Made by a program: the position numbers and the translations under genes
The notes under the pieces: model-generated
The model's input: the letters and a program-made list of their open reading frames with translations, nothing else
What the model was told of the DNA's origin: nothing
The model's database searches: none
NCBI RefSeq assembly: GCF_954871325.1
Contig: NC_088776.1
Location: forward strand, 49,742,569-49,806,568
Source of the DNA: Gordionus sp. m RMFG-2023
Taxonomy: Eukaryota; Nematomorpha; Gordioida; Chordodea; Parachordodidae
Length of the DNA stretch: 64,000 nucleotides
Direction: 5' to 3'
In this document: one piece after another, positions 37,001-47,214 of the stretch
Position numbering within the stretch: the stretch's first letter is position 1
How the letters are laid out: every line of letters begins with the position of its first letter

Positions 37001-39797
37001 TACCCCTTCCCCTCCCCCCTCCACTGCTTACAACCCTGATAATGGATGTTTACCTCAAGCTAAATAAAGGATTGGTGGGTATTTCTATATAAATTAAATA
37101 TGGAGTATATAACAGTAACAATCTGATCCTAGGCTAAACCTATCCATTTTGAGATCACATAAAGGGAACATTTCTATCGAGAATATTTAAAAAAACGATA
37201 TTTATGGGAATAATGGAGTCAAATTACGTAGAAGAAAATGGTAGTATCATATCGATTTCGGTACTTTTCATTTTTAAAATACAAAATTAGACAAAATATT
37301 TAGGCAAGAGTATTCTTTCCATGAGTGGATTGGATGTAAATCAACTTTTATTTACTATCCCATTTTGTAGTAGAAACCTTCATCTTTTTTAAAGAATCTA
37401 TCAGAAATGGCAGATTATTTTGTCGTTCCTGTAACATCATGTCCACCGGGGAGATGATTCTTCTCTTCCAATTTGTTACTGATATAGATTGGTAAAGGCA
37501 GTTGAAAGTTCAGGTAAATAGATAAGATTTTGCCAAACCTGCGGCCAAAAGATTTGCTGCAAAATGAAAATGCAGACAGCAAAATTTTTTGCTTTTGTTT
37601 AATTACGCTTAATGTTTTCTAAGTCATTTTGCGATACTGTATTTGAGTAAAGTTATAAATTATGTTTTGTTTCCGTATAAAATGAAATGGGGAATATTCC
37701 CAGATAAAATAAATCATTTTCAGGTCAGGACAAATTCCTCGATATTTACCTATGCTTACATTATTAGTTTAGTTGGATCAGGCAGGTAAGTTCAAATTTA
37801 TTTTGCTGACTGCTGACAAAGATTGGGCCAAGCTCTATGTTCCTGCTTGTCAATTTAAGTCTTTGCATCGAAATGGTAAAAACCGCTATTTATATATTTT
37901 GTAAAAACTGATCATGTAAAATAATTCTTTTTTTTAGAAGAAAATGTTTATTATTCAAGTATTATTTCAATTCTGGCTTTCTAGCAATCACATTTTTTTA
38001 GTTGTCCTATCGGAGGGGTAGATTTTACGAAGAGGAACCTCCACCTCTAAATATCTGCGAAATTCCAAGTTGGGTTGCATTCGCAGGAAGGATCTGAAAC
38101 TAGCATCGTTAGTTCTCATTTTTCAAACTTCTTTTTTTTATTACAGAAATTGAAATTTTTTGACTTGTTCACTATGTCACAACATATGGAAAAGTTGTCA
38201 TATTGAGAAAAGTTGGAACCTAAAAAAAATAAAATAAAAATACAATTAAATACTAAAATATAATACTAAATCTTTATTAAATACTAATAATTAAATATAA
38301 AGTGAAAACATAATCAAAATAAAAGAAAAATAAAATTAATATAAAATAAATATAAAATAAAAGTAAAAATTAAAAATTATATGTAAAAGTAAAAAAATTC
38401 TAAAGTCCCTTGAATTATAAAAATTGTGTCTTTTATATAAAATTAACATCACCCGATTATAACATAATAAATCTCGTCTCATTATAATCAACTTTAAATC
38501 ATTATTCAAAAATTTATATAAACCAAAATTATTTTTATAATAAACCAATTTTCTTTCTATATAAAACCATATATATAGTATCATTATTTACATAATATAA
38601 TACTCGTATTACTAACAATATACATATTCAAATTTTACATAAATTCTAAAAAAACTATTTTCCATAAATATTCAAATTTATATATACAAGATCTTTAATA
38701 AATTCAAAATAATGCAATCACAACACACTAAATCAAGATGAGCTGAGTACGGTGGCCTCCAGAACACCCCCCCCCCCCTCCCGATTACTCAAATATAAAG
38801 TGGATACGGGCTACGTATGTTCACGTACTACCTTCCCACAAGATTTCAATCATGGCCGAGCCATATTTTAATATTTTAAAATATACCCAAACCAAATATT
38901 TGAAATCGCCATTATTAGCTATTAAAATCAAAAATAAATGTAATGTATTTTGAAAAAATCCGGGCCGGGCCTGAAATTTTTGAACCAGGCTGTGCAAATT
39001 GTACTGATTTCAATACACAATTGATCCATACCAAGTGTTATAGGATCCTGGCTGAATACACCCAACCCTCCAAATACAGGTTTCCTTAACCTAATTTCTA
39101 TTTATCTGATAAAAATTATGTTATTTTATATGTATACAATAAAATTTCTTTTTTTTATATAGAGGATCCCAGTAAAAGTAATCAACGTACTAGACCCTCC
39201 CTATTTAAATATGCTGCAATTAAATTTCGCTTAATTAACATTTTACAAAGTGTTGGTAAGGAACGATCAATAAAATACGATTCCAAGATAGATTGGCCTA
39301 TAATTAGTGATTTATTTGATGCCCCAACCTACGCCAGCCCTGAATATCTAAGCAAATGGTAAAGGGTATATTAATTCTTATTTTTATTCTTCTTTTAAAT
39401 AGGTTAAATTGTTATTATGAATGTACACTTTTTTTAAAAATGTTTTATTCATAAAATATATTTGCATTTATATGACCTCTCACCATAATCCACATTAATT
39501 GTAATAAAAATATTTATAATATTAATTATTCTTTTTATTTTTTATTCAAAAAAAACGGGGAAAAATAGTTATTCTAAAATGAAATATCGGCATTTACCTT
39601 TCTCCGGAAAGGACCTACTTTTTCCTGATATCATTAAAAACCTACGCTCCATATATCTTAGCAAGCTAAGGGAGTTATCCGCCAATATAGATTATGATGC
39701 ACAATGTCTTCTTCAATTATCCTCTTCGACTCATTTACATTTTAGCACCCCTTTTAGACGTCGTAAAAGTAATTTACCATTTTTATTTTTATTTTAA
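25041..39797 (+). CDS. TTF1-like Myb-domain protein (RNA polymerase I termination factor type)
   Basis: TTF1 binds terminators of rDNA and stops RNA polymerase I. Seven exons keep phase throughout: 25041-25173, 25219-25470, 25672-25974, 32004-32580, 34808-34949, 39165-39358, 39569-39797 (609 residues). Myb-type units follow the TTF1 order: R1 AWTSEDKILLLMNW (residue 45 on); YLRLGYNLQKC leading to R2 with GNQWPLISAALRR (W176); R3 YWGRATEKRML (W346) to LPWVEVMRYL; R4 KIDWPIISDLF (W513), YASPEYLSKCYSKMK and LPFSGKDLLFPDII. The last part parallels TTF1 IDWEDLA and FPEIIDYL. Uncertain: the start (ATG 25041 is the first open one), the exon 3 donor (25975 or 26024), exon 4 acceptor (31997 or 32003), exon 5 donor (34941 or 34950) and whether exon 7 ends the gene. 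DMTF1 is the nearest alternative. A split into two genes, the second starting at ATG 32009, is possible. Confidence 0.72.
26408..26998. mobile_element. Worn MITE with 175-bp tandem duplication
   Basis: CAGGGTTGTCAGGTAAAAA at 26408 faces inverse ends CTTAGCAACCCTTTTTA near 26750 and CTTGGCAACCCTTTTTA near 26927. The right part (GGAAATTTCAAAAATGTAG onward) occurs twice, 175 bp apart and nearly identical, so a recent tandem duplication added a second right end. Confidence 0.6.
27707..28888. mobile_element. Non-autonomous hAT-type element (family I), second copy
   Basis: 1182 bp, ends TAGGGCTGTGCCGATCC and CCACAGCCCTA, perfect 8-bp duplication ATTTTAAT (27699-27706, 28889-28896). Compared with 1856-3121 it holds an extra block at about 28178-28556 and lacks the 2511-2995 block, so both are different internal-deletion products of a longer parent. 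Confidence 0.9.
32666..32884. mobile_element. Family IV MITE, 3' of TTF1-like exon 4
   Basis: Ends TAGTGTTGTTAAAC and GTTTAACAACACT; flanks CAAAAATT and CTCAAATT agree at 6 of 8. It starts 86 bp after the exon 4 donor. Most of it is included in the 294-bp tandem triplication. Confidence 0.7.
32700..33580 (+). repeat. 294-bp tandem repeat, three copies
   Basis: The unit begins at GGCTAACT (32707, 33001, 33295) with a constant 294-bp step. It contains most of the family IV MITE plus about 110 bp of flank (TTTCCGGTCATATAAG). Copies are identical where compared apart from one base (ACTTAAT against ACTCAAT), so the expansion is very recent. It lies in an intron of the TTF1-like gene. Confidence 0.92.
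33654..33862. mobile_element. Family IV MITE
   Basis: 209 bp, ends TAGTGATGCAAAAT and TTTGCATCACTA, 8-bp duplication TAAAAGAG and TAGAAGAG (7 of 8). Inner blocks TTTGAGCCGATTTTT and AAATCGGCTCAAA mark the family. Confidence 0.85.
34562..34775 (+). other. Possible alternative exon of the TTF1-like gene
   Basis: Open from a TTGCAG acceptor to a GTAATG donor, encoding TNTDSIPHSTTSK and onward with exon-like base composition. Neither end fits the phase of exon 4 (phase 2) and exon 5 (phase 2). An acceptor at 34551 with a donor at 34702 would fit both. It may be an alternative exon or chance. Confidence 0.3.
35029..35586. mobile_element. hAT-type MITE (CAGGGATATG ends)
   Basis: 558 bp, ends CAGGGATATGAATCCGAACC and GGCCACATCCCTG, 8-bp duplication CAAGATAC and CAAGATAT (7 of 8). 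Subterminal CCGAACCCTCTGAACCCG faces CTGAACCCGGACCCTG. Intronic in the TTF1-like gene. Confidence 0.85.
35595..37199. other. Intronic AT-rich stretch, no feature
   Basis: No supported exon or terminal repeats. 36585-36605 and 37000-37025 hold C-rich runs like those at element ends, which may be worn MITE borders. Confidence 0.45.
37200..38100 (+). other. Coding-like but unresolved segment in an intron
   Basis: Base composition is richer in GC than the surroundings and several stretches look like exons. ATG 37204 (MGIMESNYVEEN) has a phase-1 GT. 37371-37490 would encode ESIRNGRLFCRSCNIM with a GTAAAG donor. 37724-37785 is bounded by TTTCAG and CAG/GTAAGT. 38002-38095 follows TTTTTTTAG and encodes LSYRRGRFYEEEPPP up to a stop. 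The phases do not join into one frame across all four, so this could be a small nested gene with unseen splice choices or a decayed element. Confidence 0.3.
38875..39000 (-). mobile_element. Family III MITE fragment
   Basis: Reverse-strand match to the inner part of 3393-3702: TCGCCATTATTAGCTATTAA and the CCGGGCCGGGCCTG block. Neither end is intact. A C-run of about 13 lies just before it (38767). Confidence 0.6.
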
Positions 39798-40519
39798 TCT
39801 TATTATTTTATCATTACATAAATTCTTTTAAAGGTTCTTTTTAAAATGTAGGGTTTAAACCCAAAACTTGATGATTTTTAATTCATCCTTGAACCTGAAC
39901 CCTATAAAAAGAAGATACAGGTTTGACTCGGTTTAAATAAAGCGAAGTATAAATAATGTAAAGAAATACACGTTACAACTTTATTCGCATTAAAAGTATT
40001 TCCTTATAGCGCCTTGCTATAATTTCTGGAATTATATTTTAATATTTTTTTTGTTAATTATAACGATTAGCTACCTAACACTTGGGGACATAGAGAAGTA
40101 ATCGAGATATCAGGTGTATTTTGATATTTTTTTGTTAACTATAACGATTAGCTACCTAACATTTGGGGACATAGATACTCAAAGGAAAGTTTGAGAAGAT
40201 ATTTCGTACGTTATGGATTTTTATAATATATTTTTTTTATCAAACCTTTTTATTATATAGCATATAGGTCAAATATTATTCGGTAAATATTTTTAATTAC
40301 AATTTTCTTGGTATCAATATCATATCGCAATTATATAGTAAATCAATATATGGAAAGGGCACGTTAATTTTTTATAAGGGGCCACGTGCACTTATGTATC
40401 AGATTATTTTTCATTATAAAAGGAACATATTCAGAAATAAGACAAATTAAACCAAAATAAATGATAATATTAGCATTGAAAAACAAAAGGTGCACTTTCG
40501 ATTTATTATTATTTTTTAA
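39798..40519. other. Downstream of TTF1-like exon 7, no gene
   Basis: A short duplicated unit, AACGATTAGCTACCTAACA(C/T)TTGGGGACATAGA, occurs at about 40062 and 40142. No further exon of the upstream gene could be fixed. Confidence 0.45.
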
Positions 40520-40929
40520 ATAGCACCAGCATCGACAAATATTTATCAGTTAAGAGCATTCCTGTGTTTAGTCAATTACCATAAACTACCAAACTTGTAC
40601 ATTATCTTTGTGCCTTTACATCGTCTAATCAGCTCAAATGTAACGTGAACAGGAAATTAGCAAAATGCATTCACTACAGTAAAAAGTTTGTATTAGCGGT
40701 GCAAACATTAATTTCTTCTTCATGTGATTTATAGTAATTCTAGACAGATGCTTCCAATTAGTGTTGTTAAAAGTCGAGTTCTTACGATTAGTCGGCGCAT
40801 GTAGTCGGCTCACTTAGTCAGCTAGTTGGGTCTGCTCAATTTTTTTGTTTTTTTATAAAATCTGGTAAATTGCTAAATTTTGGGAAAATGATTAATGTGA
40901 ACAAAATTATAATAAGAATATGTTGTTTT

Positions 40930-42560
40930 AGTTTTTCGTATTTTTTTGGCATAAATGGGCTAAAATAAGTATTGCTGACATGTTTAAACAAAATTTTAGT
41001 GAAGATGTACCCTTGATATGACTATTGTCATAATCGTTGTTTTTAAAGTTTTTCGAATTTTTTTGACGTAAATGGGCTAAAATAAGCATTGCTAACATGT
41101 TTAAATAAAAATTTAGTGAAGATGTACCCTAGATAAGTGACAATTGTCATAATCGTTGTTTTTAAAGTTTTTCGAATTTTTTTGACGTAATTGGGCTAAA
41201 ATAAGAATTGCTAACCTGTTTAAATAAAAATTTAGTAAAGATGTACAGTAGATAAGTGACAATTGTCATAATCGTTGTTTTTAAGGTTTTTTGAATTTTT
41301 TTGACGTAAATGGGCTAAAATAAGCATTGCTAACATGTTTAAATAAAAATCTAGTGAAGATGTACAGTCGATAAGTGACAATTGTCATAATCGTTTTTTT
41401 CAAAGTTTTTCGAATTTTTTTGACGTAAATGGGCTAAAATAAGCATTGCTAACATGTTTAAATAAAATTTTAGTGAAGATGTACCCTAGATAAGTGACAA
41501 TTGTCAAAATCGTTGTTTTTAAAGTTTTTCGAATTTTTTTGACGTAAATGGGCTAAAATAAGCATTGCTAACATGTTTAAATAAAAATCTAGTGAAAATG
41601 TACAGTAGATAAGTGACAATTGTCATAATCGTTGTTTTTAAGGTTTTTCGAATTTTTTTGACGTAAATGGGCTAAAATAAGCATTGCTAGCATGTTTAAA
41701 TAAAAATCTAGTGAAGATGTACAGTCGATAAGTGACAATTGTCATAATCGTTGTTTTTAATGTTTTTCGAATTTTTTTGACGTAAATGGGCTAAAATAAG
41801 CATTGCTAACATGTTTAAATAAAATTTTAGTGAAGATGTACCCTAGATAAGTGACAATTGTCATAATCGTTGTTTTTAAAGTTTTTCGAATTTTTTTGAC
41901 GTAAATGGGCTAAAATAAGCATTGCTAACATGTTTAAATAAAATTTTAGTGAAGATGTACCGTAGATAAGTGACAATTGTCATAATCGTTGTTTTTAAAG
42001 GTTTTCGAATTTTTTTGACGTAAATGGGCTAAAATAAGCATTGCTAACATGTTTAAATAAAAATCTAGTGAAAATGTACAGTAGATAAGTGACAATTGTC
42101 ATAATCGTTGTTTTTAAGGTTTTTCGAATTTTTTTGACGTAAATGGGCTAAAATAAGCATTGCTAACATGTTTAAATAAAAATCTAGTGAAGATGTACAG
42201 TAGATAAGTGACAATTGTCATAATCGTTGTTTTTAAAGTTTTTCGAATTTTTTTGACGTAAATGGGCTAAAATAAGCATTGCTAACATGTTTAAATAAAA
42301 TTTTAGTGAAGATGTAACCGTAGATAAGTGACAATTGTCATAATCGTTGTTTTTCAAAGTTTTTCGAACTTTTTTGACGTAAATGGGCTAAAATAAGCAT
42401 TGCTAACATGTTTAAATAAAATTTAGTGAAGAGTACCTAGATAAGTGACAATTGTCATAATCGTTGTTTTCAAAGTTTTTCGAATTTTTTTGACGTAAAT
42501 GGGCTAAAATAAGCATTGCTAACATGTTTAAATAAAATTTTAGTGAATATGTACTTTAGA
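40930..42560 (+). repeat. 119-bp satellite array, direct arm
   Basis: The step between GTGACAATTG motifs is exactly 119 (41137, 41256, 41375, 41494, 41613, 41732). Units are highly alike, varying mainly at ATGTACCCTAG or ATGTACAGTAG; two variants tend to alternate, hinting at higher-order structure. Confidence 0.95.
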
Positions 42561-42562
42561 TA

Positions 42563-43569
42563 CAGGGTTTCCCATTCAAAATAAGAAAATCATAATATTT
42601 TTTTAATTTTTTGTCAATATTTCTTAAACTTTTATTTATTTCAGTTATTCCTTGTTAATTTATTTCTAAATTTTGCGATTTCTTTACGTTTTTTTCTTTA
42701 CTGTATCTTTTCTCAATTTATTTCTAACCTTTTGCGATTTTCTTTACTTTTATTTTTCTTACTATATCTTCTCTCAATTTATTTTTCTTCAATTTATAAA
42801 TTTAGGTCCATTTTTTAGCAATTTACGTTTTTTTTCATGGATATAATATTCTTTTTATGATTTAATACATTTTAAACTTTTGCATACATTTTTAACCTTT
42901 TCAATCTGGTCATTTTTAATCTTTATTTTTTTGAGCATTTATCTATTTTTTCTTCTCATTTTTGATAATTATTTTTTAAAATTATATTTAATGTTTTTTG
43001 CAGACAATATAATTACAATTGCTAAATTATAAATTAATCGTTGGGTTTACCTTAACTGTAATACCAAACGATATTTAAATTAATAAAATATAATCATTTT
43101 TAAATTCTTATTTTTAAAACGCATTAGAAAATTTTTATTATTTAAAACAATAGGGAAGACAGACTAGATAAAATTAATTTTTTTTAAGTAAATTTTCATG
43201 GATTTTAATTCGAGTTATTTATATTCAGTTGTACAATCATCACAGTCCCAACAAGAAATTGTATAAATCATAAAAAGAATATTATATCTGTATGTATGAT
43301 GGAAAAAAACATAAATTGTTAAAAAAATGGACCTAAATTTATAAATTGAAGAAAAATAAATTGAGAGAAGATATAGTAAGAAAAATAAAAGTAAAGAAAA
43401 TTGCAAAAGGTTAGAAATAAATTGAGAAAACATACAGTAAGAAAAAAACGGAAAGAAATGGCAAAAATTTAGAAATAAATTAAAAGGAATAACTAAAATA
43501 AATAAAAGTTTAAGAAAAATTGACAAAAAATTAAAAAAATATGACTCTTATTTTGAATGGGAAACCCTG
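42563..43569. mobile_element. Mariner-like palindromic MITE at the satellite axis
   Basis: Ends CAGGGTTTCCCATTC and GAATGGGAAACCCTG flanked by TA (42561-42562, 43570-43571), as in Tc1/mariner insertions. The inverted arms are about 240 bp or more, with several TCTCAATTTATTTCTAA units. No transposase frame. Confidence 0.85.
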
Positions 43570-43571
43570 TA

Positions 43572-44110
43572 TCTAGCTAGGTACATCTTCACTAAAATTT
43601 TATTTAAATATGTTAGCAATTCTTACGTCAAAAAAATTCGAAAAACTTTAAAAACAACGATTATGACAATTGTCACTTATCTACTGTACATCTTCACTAG
43701 ATTTTTGTTTAAACATGTTAGCAATGCTTATTTAACCCATTTACGTCAAAAAAATTCGAAAAACTTTAAAAACAACGATTATGACAATTGTCACTTATCA
43801 AGGGTACATCTTCACTAAAATTTTATTTAAACATGTTAGCAATGCTTATTTTAGCCCATTTACGTCAAAAAAATTCGAAAAACTTCAAAAACAACGATTA
43901 TGACAATTGTCACTTATCTACTGTACATCTTCACTAAATTTTTATTTAAACATGTTAGCAATCCTTATTTTAGCCCATTTACGTCAAAAAAATTAGAAAA
44001 CCTTTAAAAACAACTATTATGACAATTGTCACTTATCTAGGGTACATCTTCACTAAAATTTTATTTAAACATGTTAGCAATAATTTTAACCCATTTATGC
44101 GAAAAAAATA
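43572..44110 (-). repeat. 119-bp satellite array, inverted arm
   Basis: Four to five units running opposite to 40930-42560 (CGATTATGACAATTGTCAC, GTACATCTTCACTA). The arms are unequal, about 13 against 4-5 units. Confidence 0.9.
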
Positions 44111-44729
44111 CGAAAAACTAAAACAACATATTTTTATTATAATTTTGTTCACATTAATCATTTTCCCAAAATTTAGCAATTTACCAGATTTTATAAAAAA
44201 ATAAAAAATTGAGCAGACCCAACGATTCGAATAAACGAGCCGACTAAGTGAGCCGACCAATGCGGCTCATTTAGTCGACTCGAGTCAAAGTCGTTTTATC
44301 GACTAGAAACTAGGCTCGAGTCGCAGCTAAGTCGACTCGGCTTAGCCGTTTTACAACACTACTTCCAATACAGGATTTGGTGAATTTTTATTAAACCAAC
44401 TACTTAATGGATCAAGCAGGCTCCTAAGTTTTGCATCCTGAACTATACTGTACCTGAGAAGCATTATGCAGCGATTGATAAAGAAGCAAGGGTGCTGTTT
44501 GGCATCGAAAATTTTCATTCTTTTATTTATGGACAAACATTTCTACCCTACACCTATCACGATTATCGGTAATAAGAGTGATAATATTAAGAACACTCGA
44601 ATAATAATGTATCTAGCTTATAGGGGATATCAGCTATCAACATCCTAAAGGAAAAAATTATTCTGGCATACATTAGATTAAAAAATCATACAAAGTTTAA
44701 AAAATCCGCCTTCTAGAGGTATCATTCCT

Positions 44730-45410
44730 TGATTACATAGAATTGAAGAAATCATGTACAACCTTTTTTTATTTGGAATCAAAAATGGGGGGGGGGGGTA
44801 TACTTTACTTCTCTGTTAAAATTGACTCAGGAATGTTCATTAAAATTGAAGTGGATAGACGACTTTGTGATCAGTTCATTGCGGAGACAGGTATGCCAGC
44901 ATTGGAAAAAAGGTGCATAAGCGTTGCCCTGAAAAAGTTGAAAGACTAAATGATGTCACATTCAAAAGAGTCCTGAGTTGGGCCCCGGCCATGGAACGAG
45001 TTGATGCTGAAGTATCTGGGAATGGGACACATCCAATTCATAAAATTAATAACAATTATTTTGCATAAAACGAGATTTATAAAAGATAATATGAATACAC
45101 CACAGATTAATCATTTTAATAACAATATTAATACGTCGAATGATAAACAGCAGTGCGGTTTTAGGGATAACAAACAGAACGAATGTTTACGCTGTAGTAA
45201 TATATTCAGCTCCTCATGTTTATTGTAATAGCTGCCACAAATTGGGACATTTTGCCAGAGTATGCAACAGTCATAAAACGCATGCAATAACTTGGGAAAG
45301 AGAAACCCATTGACGGGTGGTGATAAGGAATATGGTTCCGGGAAAACAGAGATCGAATTATTGCCAAAATCAATAGGTGTCCAATTGTTTTAAGTGCGAT
45401 ACTTAATCCC
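44730..45410 (+). mobile_element. Fossil Ty3/gypsy gag region
   Basis: Family: Ty3/gypsy. Parts: C-terminal capsid region (CDQFIAETGMPALEKR) and a zinc-knuckle segment with GHFARVC. It lies after an RNase H fragment, so it comes from a different copy or a rearranged one. Broken in several places; old. A G-run of about 10 lies at 44787. Confidence 0.7.
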
Positions 45411-46079
45411 ATACATTATTGTTCGTGGTAGATTTATAGAAATATGTGGGCGACCTCTTCTCTACCAAACCTTTGGCATTATGTAATGCTCCGTTAAAGG
45501 TTCAGGGTGGAAACCAACGGTTTAGCAGAAAAAAACGATTAAGACATTGAAACAGATATTTCACTACGCGAGGTTCGGCTAAGATTTTAATAGGTCGGAT
45601 TCTGACAATAAAGTTGATTGGACTAGAACTTGTAAAAATAGAAAAGTAGCCGAGTTAGACAATAATGGATAAGACATTACAACTCCAGAGAAAGTTTGTT
45701 CTTTATGAATTAAAACATGGCGATCCTATACCCCTTCAGAAATCGCAGTATAAGAAAATCGATTAAGCGATGTATCGAGATCGAGGAAATATAACACCAA
45801 GCTAAAGAATGGGAAAATGTAGCATCACATATATTGTTTATCATCAGTCAATGGTCGTTCTTGTTTTTTCCTAAGTTATTGTAGGTAATTTTTTACTGTT
45901 GCATACTCTGACATAATATCCCAAATTGATAGGTATTACAATTAACATGAGCAGCTGGCAAAAAAATCCTCGGATACATAATATCACATCGTAAACATCT
46001 TTCTGTTTGTTAGCCCTAAAACTGTTGTGCTATATATCATTCGATATATCCATATTGTTATTAAAATGCTTAATTCGTG
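45411..46079. other. Region between gag fossils, no gene
   Basis: No host-like exon and no repeat recognised. Probably further worn retroelement sequence, but no domain could be named. Confidence 0.4.
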
Positions 46080-46260
46080 GTCCTTTCATATTGTCTTTTG
46101 TAAATCTCGTTTTATGCCATTGTTATTGGTGTGATGAATTGGATATACCTCCTTCTCAAACATTTCAGTATATTTTTGTTCTATAGCCAGGGCCAAACTT
46201 AGGACTCTTTGGAATATGACATCATTTGGTGTTTCATCAACCACCTTTTTTCAATGATGA
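46080..46260 (-). mobile_element. Inverted partial copy of the gag fossil
   Basis: Reverse complement of about 44940-45095, recognisable by shared stretches such as TGATGAATTGGATAT. Broken and old. Together with 44730-45410 it makes an imperfect inverted pair about 1 kb apart. Confidence 0.65.
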
Positions 46261-46305
46261 TGACTAACTTGTTATATGAAATATTTTTTATAATAATAAA
46301 AGAAA

Positions 46306-46506
46306 TAGCCATTTGCACGGATTTTTTTTGAAATATATTATTTTCTTTTTAATCTTTATAGCTAATAATGGCGATTTAAAATATTTGGTTTTTAAATATA
46401 CATCCTGGCTCGTAAAGAAATTTATTTGACTTGGCCCGGGCATATTTAAAAAAATATAAAATATGACACATGTATTCGGACTTAAAGCTCAGCCTGTAGG
46501 TCTCTG
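46306..46506 (+). mobile_element. Family III MITE, left end lost
   Basis: Right end GCCTGTAGGTCTCTG matches CAGAGACCTGCAGG inverted; the inner TAGCTAATAATGGCGATTT is shared with 3393-3702. The left terminal repeat is not found. Confidence 0.7.
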
Positions 46507-46621
46507 ATAAATATCCTTATAATATACTCTTCAACCTTTTCCTCAAATTCCATAAAAAATTATAAACGGCGTCAAACCTGTTTATAACCGAATCAAAAAT
46601 ACTAAATTTTAACTCATTACT

Positions 46622-47214
46622 AAGGATGGGATAAAATTTTAAAAAAGTTTTTGTTTTATTTTTGGGTTATATTCAAGACTGTTTTTTTTCAAAATTTTGA
46701 TAACTTTGATGGGGTTTTCAATTCAATTTTTAGAATTCTTAATATTAATTAACATATTTTTTTATAAAAAATTAATACAATTTGAAAAGAAGTGGAAAAT
46801 CAATCTAGATCTCATAGGATGGGATAAAATTTTAAAAAAGTGTTTGTTTTATTTTTGGGTTATATTCAAGACTGTTTTTTTTCAAAATTTTGATAACTTT
46901 GATGGGGTTTTCAATTCAATTTTTAGAGTTCTTAATATTAATTAACATATTTTTTATAAAAAATTAATACAATTTGAAAAGAAGTGGAAAATCAATCTAG
47001 ATCTCATAGGATGGGATAAAATTTTAAAAAAGTGTTTGTTTTATTTTTAGATATAATTTATTTTTGGGTTATATTCAAGACTGTTTTTTTCAAAATTTTG
47101 ATAACTTTGATGGGGTTTTCAATTCAATTTTTAGAGTTCTTAATATTAATTAACATTTTTTTATAAAAAATTAATACAATTTGAAAAGAAGTGGAAAATC
47201 AATCTAGATCTCAT
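46622..47214 (+). repeat. Tandem repeat, about 193 bp, three copies
   Basis: Units start at GGATGGGATAAAATTTT (46624, 46818, 47009) and contain GGGTTATATTCAAGACTG and AAGAAGTGGAAAATCAATC. Nearly identical; the third has about 17 extra bases (AGATATAATTTATTTTT). Recent local expansion. Confidence 0.9.

Larger units (their letters stand above)
40759..44361. mobile_element. 3.6 kb palindromic hAT-type element with 119-bp satellite (family IV ends)
   Basis: Ends TAGTGTTGTTAAAAG and TTTTACAACACTA, perfect 8-bp duplication CTTCCAAT (40751-40758, 44362-44369). Subterminal arms (GTCGGCTCACTTAGTC and inverse) are rich in GACTCG and TAGTCG motifs. Inside lies a 119-bp satellite array (about 13 units), a mariner-like palindrome at the symmetry axis (42563-43569), then about 4-5 satellite units inverted. 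No coding frame. It uses family IV ends, unlike the other satellite carrier at 18207. Confidence 0.9.
40520..44660 (+). mobile_element. Fossil Ty3/gypsy pol fragment, split by a hAT-type element
   Basis: Family: Ty3/gypsy LTR retroelement. Parts: the end of reverse transcriptase (about 40520-40758) and RNase H (about 44370-44650), recognised by the DASNTGFG and EKHYAAIDKEA motifs. No LTRs, protease or integrase recognised next to it. The copy is broken in several places and is old; it predates the 3.6 kb element that inserted into it with a clean target duplication. Confidence 0.75.

Noticed and set aside
43215-43526. 103-codon hydrophobic frame on the minus strand
   Set aside because: Lies in the arm of the mariner-like palindrome; Phe/Leu richness comes from poly-pyrimidine sequence.
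44019-44260. Frames on both strands near the end of the 3.6 kb element
   Set aside because: Inside the satellite and subterminal arm; no domain.
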